A DNA stretch of 60,235 nt, from NCBI GenBank assembly GCA_003599865.1, contig QZKS01000090.1, forward strand, positions 1 through 60,235, read 5' to 3'. The notes below the pieces were generated by a model that saw only the letters and a list, made by a program, of their open reading frames with translations, searched no databases and was not told where the DNA came from. This DNA comes from Desulfobacteraceae bacterium. GTDB taxonomy: Bacteria; Desulfobacterota; Desulfobacteria; Desulfobacterales; SURF-7. Below, in pieces: positions 25,730-34,281 of the stretch; within the stretch, counting starts at the first letter, position 1, and every line of letters starts with the position of its first letter. Both the position numbers and the translations under genes were made by a program.

Positions 25730-26911
25730 ATGACTACATTTAAAGTCAATAAAACCTATCAGGAGATCAATGCCAAAATTCGCTCCGGTAAGGTTGTGGT
25801 GGTAACGGCGGAAGAAATTATCGGAATTGTGAGAAAGGAAGGACCGGTTGAAGCAGCCAGAAAAGTGGATGTCGTAACTACGGGCACATTTGCACCGATG
25901 TGCTCATCCGGCGCATTTATCAATTTCGGACATTCCACGCCGGGTATCAAGGCTTCCAAGGTATGGCTGAACAATGTCCCGGCCTATGGGGGAATTGCGG
26001 CGGTTGATTGCTATATCGGTGCTACCGAAACCTGTGAGGATGATCCGTTGAACAAGGTCTGGCCGGGAGAGTTTAATTACGGAGGCGGGCATGTCATTCA
26101 GGATCTGGTTGCAGGAAAAAAGATTCATCTGAAGGCAACTGCTTATGGAACCTCCTGTTATCCAAACCGGGCTATTGAAAAAATGGTTACCTTGAGAGAT
26201 CTTCCTTCCGCTACCTTATGCAACCCCCGTAACGGATATCAGAATTACAATTGTGCGGTCAATCTTACCCGAAAAACAATCTACACCTATATGGGGGCGT
26301 TAAAGCCAAAAGCGGGAAATGCAAATTACTGTTCTTCCGGCGAGTTGAGTCCTCTTTTTAATGACCCGTATTACAAAACCATTGGCCTGGGTACCCGTAT
26401 CTTTTTAGGCGGAGCGCAGGGCTATGTTACCTGGCAGGGAACGCAGCATAATCCGGCGGTTCCACGTACAGACAAGGGCATTCCCATGAAACCGGCAGGA
26501 ACACTCTGGGTGATGGGAGACTTGAAGCAGATGAGCCAGAAATGGCTGGTGGGAATGAGCATACAGGGGTATGGGGTTTCTCTTGCTGTCGGCCTTGGCG
26601 TACCCATTCCGATATTGAATGAGGAGATGGCTTCGTATACCGCTGTTTCCGATGAAGAAATTTTTACCCAGGTCGTGGATTACGGACAGGACTATCCGAA
26701 CGGCATTTCCAATAGCCTGGGTACGGTCAGCTATGCGGAATTAAAAAGCGGTTTTATTGAATTGGATGGTAAAAAGGTGATGACGGTTCCGCTTTCGAGT
26801 ATGGTGAAAGCCCGTGAGATTGCGGAAACACTGAAAACATGGATCAGGAATGGGGAATTTTTTCTGGGAGAACCGCAATTTACCTTGCCTGTTTCATCTC
26901 ATCAGGGATAA
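25730..26911 (+). CDS. L-aspartate semialdehyde sulfurtransferase (DUF39, homocysteine biosynthesis)
   Basis: The 393-residue protein matches the DUF39/HcyBio family. Recognisable segments are VVTTGTFAPMCSSGAFINFGHS near residues 46-67 with a conserved Cys, then GTSCYPNR with another conserved Cys and GGAQGYVTWQGTQHNP. The methanogen family member, with a ferredoxin-NIL partner, makes homocysteine from aspartate semialdehyde and sulfide; this route suits sulfidogenic anaerobes. No NIL-ferredoxin gene is adjacent. The gene runs to within 102 bp of the signal peptidase start. Confidence 0.88.
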   Translation: MTTFKVNKTYQEINAKIRSGKVVVVTAEEIIGIVRKEGPVEAARKVDVVTTGTFAPMCSSGAFINFGHSTPGIKASKVWLNNVPAYGGIAAVDCYIGATETCEDDPLNKVWPGEFNYGGGHVIQDLVAGKKIHLKATAYGTSCYPNRAIEKMVTLRDLPSATLCNPRNGYQNYNCAVNLTRKTIYTYMGALKPKAGNANYCSSGELSPLFNDPYYKTIGLGTRIFLGGAQGYVTWQGTQHNPAVPRTDKGIPMKPAGTLWVMGDLKQMSQKWLVGMSIQGYGVSLAVGLGVPIPILNEEMASYTAVSDEEIFTQVVDYGQDYPNGISNSLGTVSYAELKSGFIELDGKKVMTVPLSSMVKAREIAETLKTWIRNGEFFLGEPQFTLPVSSHQG

Positions 26912-27012
26912 TAGTAAAGATTTTCTCTCAAACAGATGCAAGTGGTTCCATAAAAGGCCTCGAATGCAGATTACATGAAAAACAGGTTCTCAAAATAAGG
27001 TATATAAACGAA

Positions 27013-27660
27013 TTGAAACAGAATACAGAGGCTGAAAATAAGGCCTTAAAAAAGAAAAAAAGCAGTCTCAGGGAAAACATTGAAGCAATTTTGGTAGCCG
27101 TTGTTCTGGCGCTGTTTATCCGGACTTTTGTTGTACAGGCTTTTAAAATTCCATCCGGATCCATGAAGAATACCCTTCTGATCGGGGATCATATTCTGGT
27201 CAATAAATTTATTTATGGTATCAAATTGCCTTTTGTCGGTTCCACACTGATTTCGATCAAGGATCCTCAGCGGGAGGATATCGTAGTATTTGAGTACCCG
27301 GATGACCCGTCCAAGGATTTTATTAAAAGAGTAGTCGGTGTTTCCGGGGACAAGATAGAGATTCGTGACAAGAACGTGTATGTGAATGATCAGTTGCAGC
27401 ATCAGGACTTTGCAATATATACGGATAACCGCATTCTGCCGGGCCGGGATTCTTTCGGACCGATAACCGTACCGGAAGATTCTCTCTTTGTCATGGGAGA
27501 CAATAGGGATAACAGCCATGACAGCCGTTTCTGGGGGTTTGTCCGGTTAAAGGCCGTCAAAGGAAAGGCATTTATTATATATTGGTCCTGGAATGGTGAG
27601 AATCAGGATTCGATTCTTGATTATGTGAGATGGACTCGTATGGGGAAATTATTGAAATAG
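27013..27660 (+). CDS. lepB: Signal peptidase I
   Basis: The enzyme removes signal peptides from exported proteins at the outer face of the inner membrane. After one membrane helix (ILVAVVLALFIRTFVVQAF) come the catalytic Ser in IPSGSMKNTL and the catalytic Lys in DFIKRVVG. Box E is GDNRDNSHDSRFWG. The frame is open from 26839, inside the preceding gene, and has no internal ATG before the helix. I place the start at the TTG at 27013, giving a normal 215 residues, but this start is uncertain. Confidence 0.9.
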   Translation: MKQNTEAENKALKKKKSSLRENIEAILVAVVLALFIRTFVVQAFKIPSGSMKNTLLIGDHILVNKFIYGIKLPFVGSTLISIKDPQREDIVVFEYPDDPSKDFIKRVVGVSGDKIEIRDKNVYVNDQLQHQDFAIYTDNRILPGRDSFGPITVPEDSLFVMGDNRDNSHDSRFWGFVRLKAVKGKAFIIYWSWNGENQDSILDYVRWTRMGKLLK

Positions 27661-27672
27661 AACAGGAGTTGA

Positions 27673-28608
27673 ATGGAATTTAACAGAAAAGACATCCTCG
27701 ATATCGCTTCCCTTTCGAATGAAGAGATCACCTTTATTCTGGATACGGCAGATAAAATGAAGGAGATCTCGGAAAGGCCCATCAAAAAGGTTCCAACCCT
27801 TCGGGGTAAAACCATCGTTCTTTTTTTTTATGAACCCAGTACAAGGACAAAGCTCTCTTTTGACATTGCCGCAAAAAGATTAAGCGCTGATTGTGTGTCC
27901 CTTACCGCGAGTTCCAGCAGCATGGTCAAAGGTGAGACCCTGATCGATACGGCCAGAAATCTGGAAGCCATGAAACCGGATGTGATCGTTATCCGGCATT
28001 CCGCATCAGGAGCGCCTCATATGTTGAGCCGATATGTGAAAACTTCGGTGATCAACGCCGGAGACGGAACGCATGCGCATCCTTCCCAGGCGCTTCTCGA
28101 TATGATGACGGTCAGGGAGAAAAAAGGCGGGCTTGCCGGTCTCCGTATCGCGATTGTCGGAGATATTTCTCATAGCAGGGTTGCCCGTTCGGATATCGTT
28201 GGTTTTACGAAAATGGGCGCGGATGTAGTGGTATCCGGTCCGCCGACCATGATTCCGAAGGGGATTGAAAACCTGGGGGCATCTGTTTCTCATAAGGTGG
28301 ATTCGGCCATTCAGGATGCGGATGTCGTAATGATGCTCCGAATCCAGAAAGAAAGGCAATCTTCTTTTTTGTTTTCAACAGAAAGGGAGTATGCCAGGGA
28401 ATATGGCCTTTCTGAAAAGAGAATGGAAATGATGAAATCCGATGTGTTGATTATGCATCCCGGCCCTGTAAACAGAGGGGTTGAAATTTCACCGCTGGTT
28501 GCGGATGGAAAACACTCTGTCATACTGGATCAGGTAACCAATGGTGTGGCTCTCAGGATGGCCCTTTTTTATCTCCTGGCGGGAGGGATCAGAAATGTTG
28601 ATAATTAG
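27673..28608 (+). CDS. pyrB: Aspartate carbamoyltransferase catalytic subunit
   Basis: The 311-residue enzyme makes carbamoyl-aspartate, the first committed step of pyrimidine synthesis. It has the carbamoyl-phosphate motif PSTRTKLSF, the HPSQALLDM segment and [10 protein letters not shown] near the end. AGGAG precedes the ATG. It overlaps pyrC by 14 bp; no pyrI regulatory subunit is present, as in the pyrBC class with an active or structural dihydroorotase partner. Confidence 0.96.
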   Translation: MEFNRKDILDIASLSNEEITFILDTADKMKEISERPIKKVPTLRGKTIVLFFYEPSTRTKLSFDIAAKRLSADCVSLTASSSSMVKGETLIDTARNLEAMKPDVIVIRHSASGAPHMLSRYVKTSVINAGDGTHAHPSQALLDMMTVREKKGGLAGLRIAIVGDISHSRVARSDIVGFTKMGADVVVSGPPTMIPKGIENLGASVSHKVDSAIQDADVVMMLRIQKERQSSFLFSTEREYAREYGLSEKRMEMMKSDVLIMHPGPVNRGVEISPLVADGKHSVILDQVTNGVALRMALFYLLAGGIRNVDN

Positions 28609-29893
28609 AGAGGGCACCCTGATTGATCCCGGTAATATTTCAGGGTGTTATGACATTATTATCCGGAACGGAAACATTGTTGGGATTCAGGCGCCGGGGA
28701 CCTTCAGGGAATTACAGAAACAAGATGACGTGGTAATCAATGCAAAGGGAAAAATTGTTACCCCCGGCTTGATTGATATGCATGTTCATTTACGAGAACC
28801 CGGGCATGAATATAAAGAAACCATTTCATCCGGAACCATGGCGGCAGCCTCCGGCGGATTTACGGCTGTCTGTTCCATGCCCAATACAAATCCTGTGAAT
28901 GATTGCGCGGAGATTACGGAGTATATTATCAAAAAGGCCGTTCAGGCCGGGCGGTCGCGAGTCTATCCGGTGGCATCCATCAGCAAGGGGCTGAACGGAA
29001 AAAATCTTTCCGCATTTGGAGAATTAAAGCGATCCGGTGCGGTCGCCGTGACGGATGACGGTCTTCCGGTATCCGATTCTCAACTGATGCGCAGGGCAAT
29101 GGAGTATGCCATGGGATTTGATTTGCCGGTTATTTCCCATGCAGAGGATTTGCAGCTTACCGGAAACGGGGTTATGAATGAAGGCACACCTGCTACCAGG
29201 CTGGGACTTGCCGGAATACCAAACGCAGCGGAGGCGGTTATGGTAATGCGGGATATCTCCCTGTGTGAGTTGACCGGTGCCAGACTGCATATTGCACATG
29301 TCAGCACAAAAGAATCGGTAAGAGCCATTCGGGATGCAAAAGAAAGGGGACTTCCGGTCACTGCTGAAACCGCTCCCCATTATTTTACTTTGACGGATGA
29401 ACATCTGATTGAATACAATACAAACTTCAAAATGAATCCGCCTCTCCGGTCGCCCCAGGACAGAGAGGCTGTCCGGCAAGGTCTGGCAGATGGAACCATT
29501 GATGTGATTGCCACAGACCACGCACCGCACTCTTCTCTTGAAAAGGATATTGAGTTCTGTCAGGCAGCCAATGGCATTATCGGCCTTGAAACCGCTCTCC
29601 CGCTCTCCTTGAAACTGGTACAGGATCATGTGATCACAATGGAAACCATGGTGCAGAAAATGTCTCGAAATCCTGCTCGTATTCTGGGGCTTGAGGTGGG
29701 TATTATCGAGGGCTTTCCTGCGGATATTACCATATTTGATCCTGAGTTTTCGCATACGATCGATGCCGACAGGTTCTATTCGAAAAGCCGCAATACTCCT
29801 TTTCATGGATGGCAGGTGAAAGGGAAAGCTTTGGTAACCATAGTCGGGGGCAATGTCGTCTTTAATGAATTCACAGACGGCAAACGTTTATAA
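28595..29893 (+). CDS. pyrC: Dihydroorotase
   Basis: The 432-residue type I dihydroorotase has metal ligands in [10 protein letters not shown] (HxH), His in the SHAED and HIAHVST segments, and Asp in ATDHAPH. All catalytic residues are present, so it is not an inactive PyrC-like subunit. The start at 28595 follows GGGAGGG; an upstream extension of the frame is only the end of pyrB. Overlap with pyrB implies translational coupling. Confidence 0.95.
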   Translation: MLIIREGTLIDPGNISGCYDIIIRNGNIVGIQAPGTFRELQKQDDVVINAKGKIVTPGLIDMHVHLREPGHEYKETISSGTMAAASGGFTAVCSMPNTNPVNDCAEITEYIIKKAVQAGRSRVYPVASISKGLNGKNLSAFGELKRSGAVAVTDDGLPVSDSQLMRRAMEYAMGFDLPVISHAEDLQLTGNGVMNEGTPATRLGLAGIPNAAEAVMVMRDISLCELTGARLHIAHVSTKESVRAIRDAKERGLPVTAETAPHYFTLTDEHLIEYNTNFKMNPPLRSPQDREAVRQGLADGTIDVIATDHAPHSSLEKDIEFCQAANGIIGLETALPLSLKLVQDHVITMETMVQKMSRNPARILGLEVGIIEGFPADITIFDPEFSHTIDADRFYSKSRNTPFHGWQVKGKALVTIVGGNVVFNEFTDGKRL

Positions 29894-30033
29894 GGGATTA
29901 AATGTATTAAAACCCTATTGACAAGCATACCCGTACTTGGTAGCGTGCCGGTCAACCTGACTGGCAGGTTAGACAGGCATGTGCTCGTTAATTCTCATTA
30001 CGAATAATCAACATCCGTATACTCTTTGCCAAT

Positions 30034-31443
30034 ATGCCGGATTCCAACAAACGTCCTCACATCCTGGTTGTTGATGATGAACTGAGCATGCAGGAATTTC
30101 TTGAGGTCATGCTGACCAAAGCCGGGTATCAGGTATCTATTGCCGGAAGCGGCAAAACAGCCAAATCCTTGATTCAGGAAAATCGTTACGACCTGCTTCT
30201 TTGTGACATTCGTCTTGGCGATATCAGCGGGATAGAGGTCTTGCAGGAAGCAAAGCAGAAGGACCCGTCTACGGTCGTCATCATGATTTCCGCCTATTCA
30301 ACCACCGAGGCTGCTGTGGAAGCGATGAATCAAGGCGCCTATGATTATGTTCCCAAACCCTTTGACAACGCGGAATTAAAAAGAACCATCGCCAATGCTC
30401 TGGATCTGAAAACCATTGAACATGAAAAAGAGATTCTGGATGATGAACTGAAAAAAAATCTTCATTTTGGGAAAATTGTGGGAAACAGCCCGGGGATGAT
30501 TCGAATCTACGAGATGATTCGACAGGTGGCCAAAACCCGGACCAACATCTTGGTAACCGGAGAAAGCGGTACCGGCAAGGAGTTTATCGCAAAGGCGATC
30601 CATGAGCAGAGTGATCGCAGGGATAAGCCTTTTGTGGTTGTGAATTGCGGCGGAATTCCTGAATCGCTGATGGAAAGCGAACTGTTCGGACACAAGAAGG
30701 GGGCGTTTACCGGGGCGACCCAGGATAAAAAAGGATTGTTTGAAGTTGCCCACAACGGAACCATCTTTCTGGATGAGATCGGCGAGTTGAGCCTTCCCCT
30801 GCAGGTTAAAATTTTACGGGCGGTCCAGGAGCGGGTATTCAAGTGTGTTGGCGGAACCAGTGATATTTCGGTTGATATCCGGATTATATCCGCAACCAAC
30901 AAGAATCTTGAGGAAGAGGTGATTGCCGGAAAGTTCCGGGAAGATCTGTTTTACCGCCTTAATGTGATCCAGATCAAGGTGCCTCCCTTGCGAGACCGGA
31001 AATCGGATTTAAAACCCCTTGCCCAGTATTTTCTGGAAAAATATGCCAAGGAAACCGGCAAGGAGATGACCAAAATTTCATCCTATGCCATTGACTTGTT
31101 AAACAAGTACGATTTTCCGGGCAATATCCGGGAACTGGAAAATTTGATTGAGCGCAGCGTCACCTTGTCTACAACCAATATTATTTTGCCCGAGAGCCTG
31201 TCCATTTCCATTCATAAACGGAGATGGATAGAGGGCGTCAAGGGTAGACGGTTTGACCTGGATGATGTCTCCCATGGTGTTAACCTTGATGAGATACTGG
31301 AAACCATTGAAACGGCATATATCAAAAAGGCGCTTGATTACACCAATGGAAATAAAAACAGGGCATCGGATCTTCTGGGCATCAGTTTTCGTTCCCTGCG
31401 GTATCGCTTTGAAAAACTGGGGATTGAAAAAACATTCATGTAA
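30034..31443 (+). CDS. Sigma-54-dependent response regulator, NtrC/PilR type
   Basis: Three domains are visible in 469 residues. The receiver (1-120) has the acidic pair Asp15/Asp16, phosphoacceptor Asp58 and Lys108. The AAA+ domain has Walker A GESGTGKE (176-183) and the sigma-54 contact loop GAFTGA (223-228). The C-terminal Fis-type helix-turn-helix (about 440-460) is NRASDLLGISFRSLRYR. No histidine kinase gene is adjacent, so it is an orphan. A pilin gene with a sigma-54 promoter lies 318 bp downstream, which suggests a PilR-like role, though it may control other genes. Confidence 0.9.
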   Translation: MPDSNKRPHILVVDDELSMQEFLEVMLTKAGYQVSIAGSGKTAKSLIQENRYDLLLCDIRLGDISGIEVLQEAKQKDPSTVVIMISAYSTTEAAVEAMNQGAYDYVPKPFDNAELKRTIANALDLKTIEHEKEILDDELKKNLHFGKIVGNSPGMIRIYEMIRQVAKTRTNILVTGESGTGKEFIAKAIHEQSDRRDKPFVVVNCGGIPESLMESELFGHKKGAFTGATQDKKGLFEVAHNGTIFLDEIGELSLPLQVKILRAVQERVFKCVGGTSDISVDIRIISATNKNLEEEVIAGKFREDLFYRLNVIQIKVPPLRDRKSDLKPLAQYFLEKYAKETGKEMTKISSYAIDLLNKYDFPGNIRELENLIERSVTLSTTNIILPESLSISIHKRRWIEGVKGRRFDLDDVSHGVNLDEILETIETAYIKKALDYTNGNKNRASDLLGISFRSLRYRFEKLGIEKTFM

Positions 31444-31465
31444 GTGATGTGAAAAATAAATATGG

Positions 31466-31482
31466 CTGACAATTTTTGTCAG
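31466..31482 (+). promoter_or_regulatory. Inverted repeat upstream of the pilin sigma-54 promoter
   Basis: CTGACAA, 3 nt, TTGTCAG is a perfect 7-bp palindrome located about 125 bp before the sigma-54 promoter. That is a usual distance for an enhancer-binding protein site. It is also close enough to the end of the activator gene to act as a short terminator stem. Confidence 0.45.
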
Positions 31483-31605
31483 TCTTTACCGGTTATATGA
31501 CATTTTTTGGCGACAGCGGGTATCCAACAAATCGAGGCAATTTGGCTATTATAATATTTCCTTTTTTAACAGTGTGTTGTGATCGTAAGGAGTGGCAGGG
31601 GCCGA

Positions 31606-31622
31606 TTGGCATTGTATTTGCT
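31606..31622 (+). promoter_or_regulatory. Sigma-54 promoter of the pilin gene
   Basis: TTGGCATTGTATTTGCT keeps the invariant GG and GC with exactly 10 nt between them and departs from the -24/-12 consensus at few positions. The predicted start (about 31633) leaves a leader of about 130 nt before the pilin ATG. Confidence 0.8.
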
Positions 31623-31761
31623 TTTAACCAATGCTAAATTATGATCTCTCCTGCTTCTGCTGAACATTGTGGCATCTGATGTATGAGGGGGAATACCATA
31701 AAGCGTATAGTATGTTTCAACAATCAAACATGAAAAAACAACAATCAACAAGGAGGACATT

Positions 31762-32133
31762 ATGCTACGAAAATTAAGAGGCAGTTCTGAAAAAGGTTTT
31801 ACCCTGATCGAGCTCATGATCGTTATTGCCATTATCGGTATCCTGGCAGCGATTGCGATTCCAAATTTTATCTCCTATCGTGACAAAGCTTACTGCTCCG
31901 GGGCGGAAACCGATGTGCAGACCATTATGGGCGCCATTGCCGATTACTTTTCCAATCCGTCAAATCAGACAGTAACTAAAGCTAATCTGCAAAGTGAAAG
32001 CAATATAAGAACATCCAATGATAATACCAATGAGTGGTCACTTGAACCAGAAGGAACAAACTCTTATCGTGTTACGGTAAGTGATAATTCCACAAGATGT
32101 CCTCGATTCAGAACCATATCAAAAATCCTGTAA
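31762..32133 (+). CDS. pilA: Type IV major-pilin-like prepilin
   Basis: The 123-residue protein has a short basic leader ending in GSSEKG. The prepilin peptidase site is [15 protein letters not shown], and the hydrophobic helix runs to about residue 45 (AAIAIPNF). Glu5 of the mature protein is conserved. There are two cysteines (AYCSG and TRCPRF), enough for one disulfide. The C-terminal half is rich in Ser, Thr and Asn, a plausible substrate for O-glycosylation. AAGGAGG precedes the ATG. Expression probably needs sigma-54. No pilus assembly genes (pilB/C/M-Q) are in the window. Confidence 0.93.
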   Translation: MLRKLRGSSEKGFTLIELMIVIAIIGILAAIAIPNFISYRDKAYCSGAETDVQTIMGAIADYFSNPSNQTVTKANLQSESNIRTSNDNTNEWSLEPEGTNSYRVTVSDNSTRCPRFRTISKIL

Positions 32134-32167
32134 TATCCCATTTGACTGAATGTGTCGTTTGATGATC

Positions 32168-32204
32168 AACCAGGGAGAGGTTATCCTCTCCCTGGTTTTT
32201 TTTT
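32168..32204 (+). terminator. Strong terminator after the pilin gene
   Basis: A perfect 13-bp stem (AACCAGGGAGAGG with its complement) and a TTAT loop are followed by more than seven Ts. The pilin transcript is therefore short and separate from the glycosyltransferase-like genes that follow. Confidence 0.93.
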
Positions 32205-32323
32205 CAATGCGACTTTTTGAGAATACTCAGGTATGCTCGAATCAGGGCTTGTTTTCTTGGCGGTTTCCGGCTACAACTATTTCAAAAAAAAATCATTCAA
32301 CAACTCGATTTGCTTAAATAAAG

Positions 32324-34279
32324 ATGCAAGAAAGCATAAAAAAACGGCGGAATTCTATCCTGCGGGCTGTCTGTAATGTCAGCAACAGTACGGAACAAAA
32401 AGCATTTTTTCCGAATCATGTTTATTTAGGTTTGATATTCATGATTCTGCTGGTCGTTGCCATTTATTCCAATACCTTTCATGTCCCTTTTTTATTTGAT
32501 GATGAAGATAATATTCTTTTAAATACTCGCATTCGATTGACACAGCTTTCATGGAATAATTTATTTGATGCGGCATTTAAAGGCCATCTTTCAAACAGGC
32601 CGGTGGCAAAGATCAGCTTTGCCTTGAATTATTATCTCGGGGGATATCATGTTTTCGGATACCATTTTATCAATCTCCTGATTCATATTATCTCCGGTAT
32701 CTTTCTCTACCATTTTATTGTGATAACCGGTAAAATTCTTCCTAATCCGTTGATGGTATCCAGAATAATTCCTTTTTTCGCCACGGCGATCTGGCTTGTC
32801 CATCCTATTCAGACCCAGTCGGTCACCTATATCGTTCAGCGAATGAACAGTATGGCCTCCTTATTTTATATTATTTCTCTGTTCTTGTATGCAAAGGCCA
32901 GATTGTGCATGGTAGAAAACCAGAATCATGGCATACGAGAGAACAGATTTGGCGGATCAGCCATTTCAGATTACCCTTTGCCGGTCTATCTTTGTTTTAC
33001 CGGTTCCCTGATTTCCGGCATTATGGCCCTCGGCACCAAGGAGATTGCGGCAACCTTGCCGTTTTTTATGTTATTATATGAATGGTTTTTCTTGCAGGAT
33101 CTGAAGATTTCCTGGTTGAAACGTTATGGATTGCTGTTTGCGGGCGTGTTTTTAATCATCGTATTGGTCGCAATGATATATCTCGGCGGGAACCCGCTGA
33201 CCAAAATCGTATCCATGTATGAACGAAGAGATTTTACACTGATGCAGCGATTGCTGACGGAATTTCGTGTGGTTGTATTATATATCAGCCTGTTGTTGTT
33301 TCCTCATCCGTCAAGATTGAATCTGGAACATGACGTTCCACTTTCCACTTCACTGATCGATCCGATCAGCACGATACTGTCGTTGTCTTTCATTATATTA
33401 TGTTTTATTTTTTCCCTTCTAATCGCTAAAAAAGAGAGGCTTTTGTCTTTTTGCATCCTCTGGTTTTTCGGAAATCTTGTGATCGAGTCTTCATTAATAG
33501 GCCTTGAAATTATTTTTGAGCACCGGCTTTACCTTCCCTCTATGATGATGTGTTTGCTTATTGTATCGATTTGTTATCGGTATCTGCGATACAAATGGCT
33601 TTCTGTAACTTTTCTGATCATTGTGGTCAGTGTTTTTTCCGTATGGACCTATCATAGAAATCAGGTATGGAAAGATGAAATAACCCTGCTGATGGATTGC
33701 GTTTTGAAATCACCTAACAAATTCAGGCCTCACTATAATCTTGGAATTGCCATGGCGGAACAGGGAAGGACTCATGAGGCTGTAAGCTACTATTTGGAAG
33801 CGCTTAGAATTGACCCTGAATATGCGTCGCTTCATACAAATCTTGGTTTGGAATTTTTTATACAGGGAAAGAGACGATTGGCAATTGAACATTATAAGGA
33901 AGCCTTGCGTATTCAACCTGATTTTGTATATGCGCATGTGAATCTTGGCTCCGCCATGCTCGCTGATGGAAAAACGGACCAGGCTATGAAACACTGTGAA
34001 CAGGCATTGCAGATTCAACCAAACTCGGCACAGGCATTGAACTGCATGGGGAGTGTTTTTTATTACCAGGGCAGAACTATGGAAGCCATCGCTTCCTATT
34101 CAAAGGCCATACAAAATGATAAACAATATGCGGAGGCTGCCAATAATTTAGGGGTAGCCCTGATTCGGGCCGGCCAAATCGATCAGGCGGTTTTGGTTTT
34201 GCAGGCAGCCTTGAAGATCAAGCCTGATTATAAGGATGCAAAAGAAAATCTGGATCAAATCGTCAAACATCATTTTTGA
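32324..34279 (+). CDS. TMTC-like membrane protein: GT-C-type domain plus five TPRs
   Basis: The 651-residue protein has about ten membrane helices (residues 30-450) and then five 34-residue TPR units (about 465-640). An acidic pair (FDDEDN) in the first extracytoplasmic loop and the HPIQTQSVTYIVQRMNS segment match TMTC/GT-C proteins, which use polyprenyl-linked sugars to glycosylate proteins. The closest relative here is the next gene (shared RLNLEHD and GLEIIFEHRLYLPSM). I infer a glycosyltransferase; donor and acceptor are unknown. The start lacks a good ribosome-binding site. Confidence 0.78.
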   Translation: MQESIKKRRNSILRAVCNVSNSTEQKAFFPNHVYLGLIFMILLVVAIYSNTFHVPFLFDDEDNILLNTRIRLTQLSWNNLFDAAFKGHLSNRPVAKISFALNYYLGGYHVFGYHFINLLIHIISGIFLYHFIVITGKILPNPLMVSRIIPFFATAIWLVHPIQTQSVTYIVQRMNSMASLFYIISLFLYAKARLCMVENQNHGIRENRFGGSAISDYPLPVYLCFTGSLISGIMALGTKEIAATLPFFMLLYEWFFLQDLKISWLKRYGLLFAGVFLIIVLVAMIYLGGNPLTKIVSMYERRDFTLMQRLLTEFRVVVLYISLLLFPHPSRLNLEHDVPLSTSLIDPISTILSLSFIILCFIFSLLIAKKERLLSFCILWFFGNLVIESSLIGLEIIFEHRLYLPSMMMCLLIVSICYRYLRYKWLSVTFLIIVVSVFSVWTYHRNQVWKDEITLLMDCVLKSPNKFRPHYNLGIAMAEQGRTHEAVSYYLEALRIDPEYASLHTNLGLEFFIQGKRRLAIEHYKEALRIQPDFVYAHVNLGSAMLADGKTDQAMKHCEQALQIQPNSAQALNCMGSVFYYQGRTMEAIASYSKAIQNDKQYAEAANNLGVALIRAGQIDQAVLVLQAALKIKPDYKDAKENLDQIVKHHF

Positions 34280-34281
34280 GA

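Noticed and set aside
29024-29806. 260-codon antisense frame across pyrC
   Set aside because: pyrC has all catalytic motifs on the plus strand; the antisense frame has no support.
29954-29970. AACCTG-N5-CAGGTT repeat before the activator gene as an operator
   Set aside because: Six-base arms in a 140-bp gap are weak evidence, and it has no clear position relative to a promoter.
31762-32133. Electrically conductive pilin (Geobacter-like)
   Set aside because: The N-terminal helix resembles Geobacter PilA, but this N-terminus is shared by most type IV pilins, and the C-terminal half is longer and Ser/Thr/Asn-rich. Sequence alone does not support conductivity.
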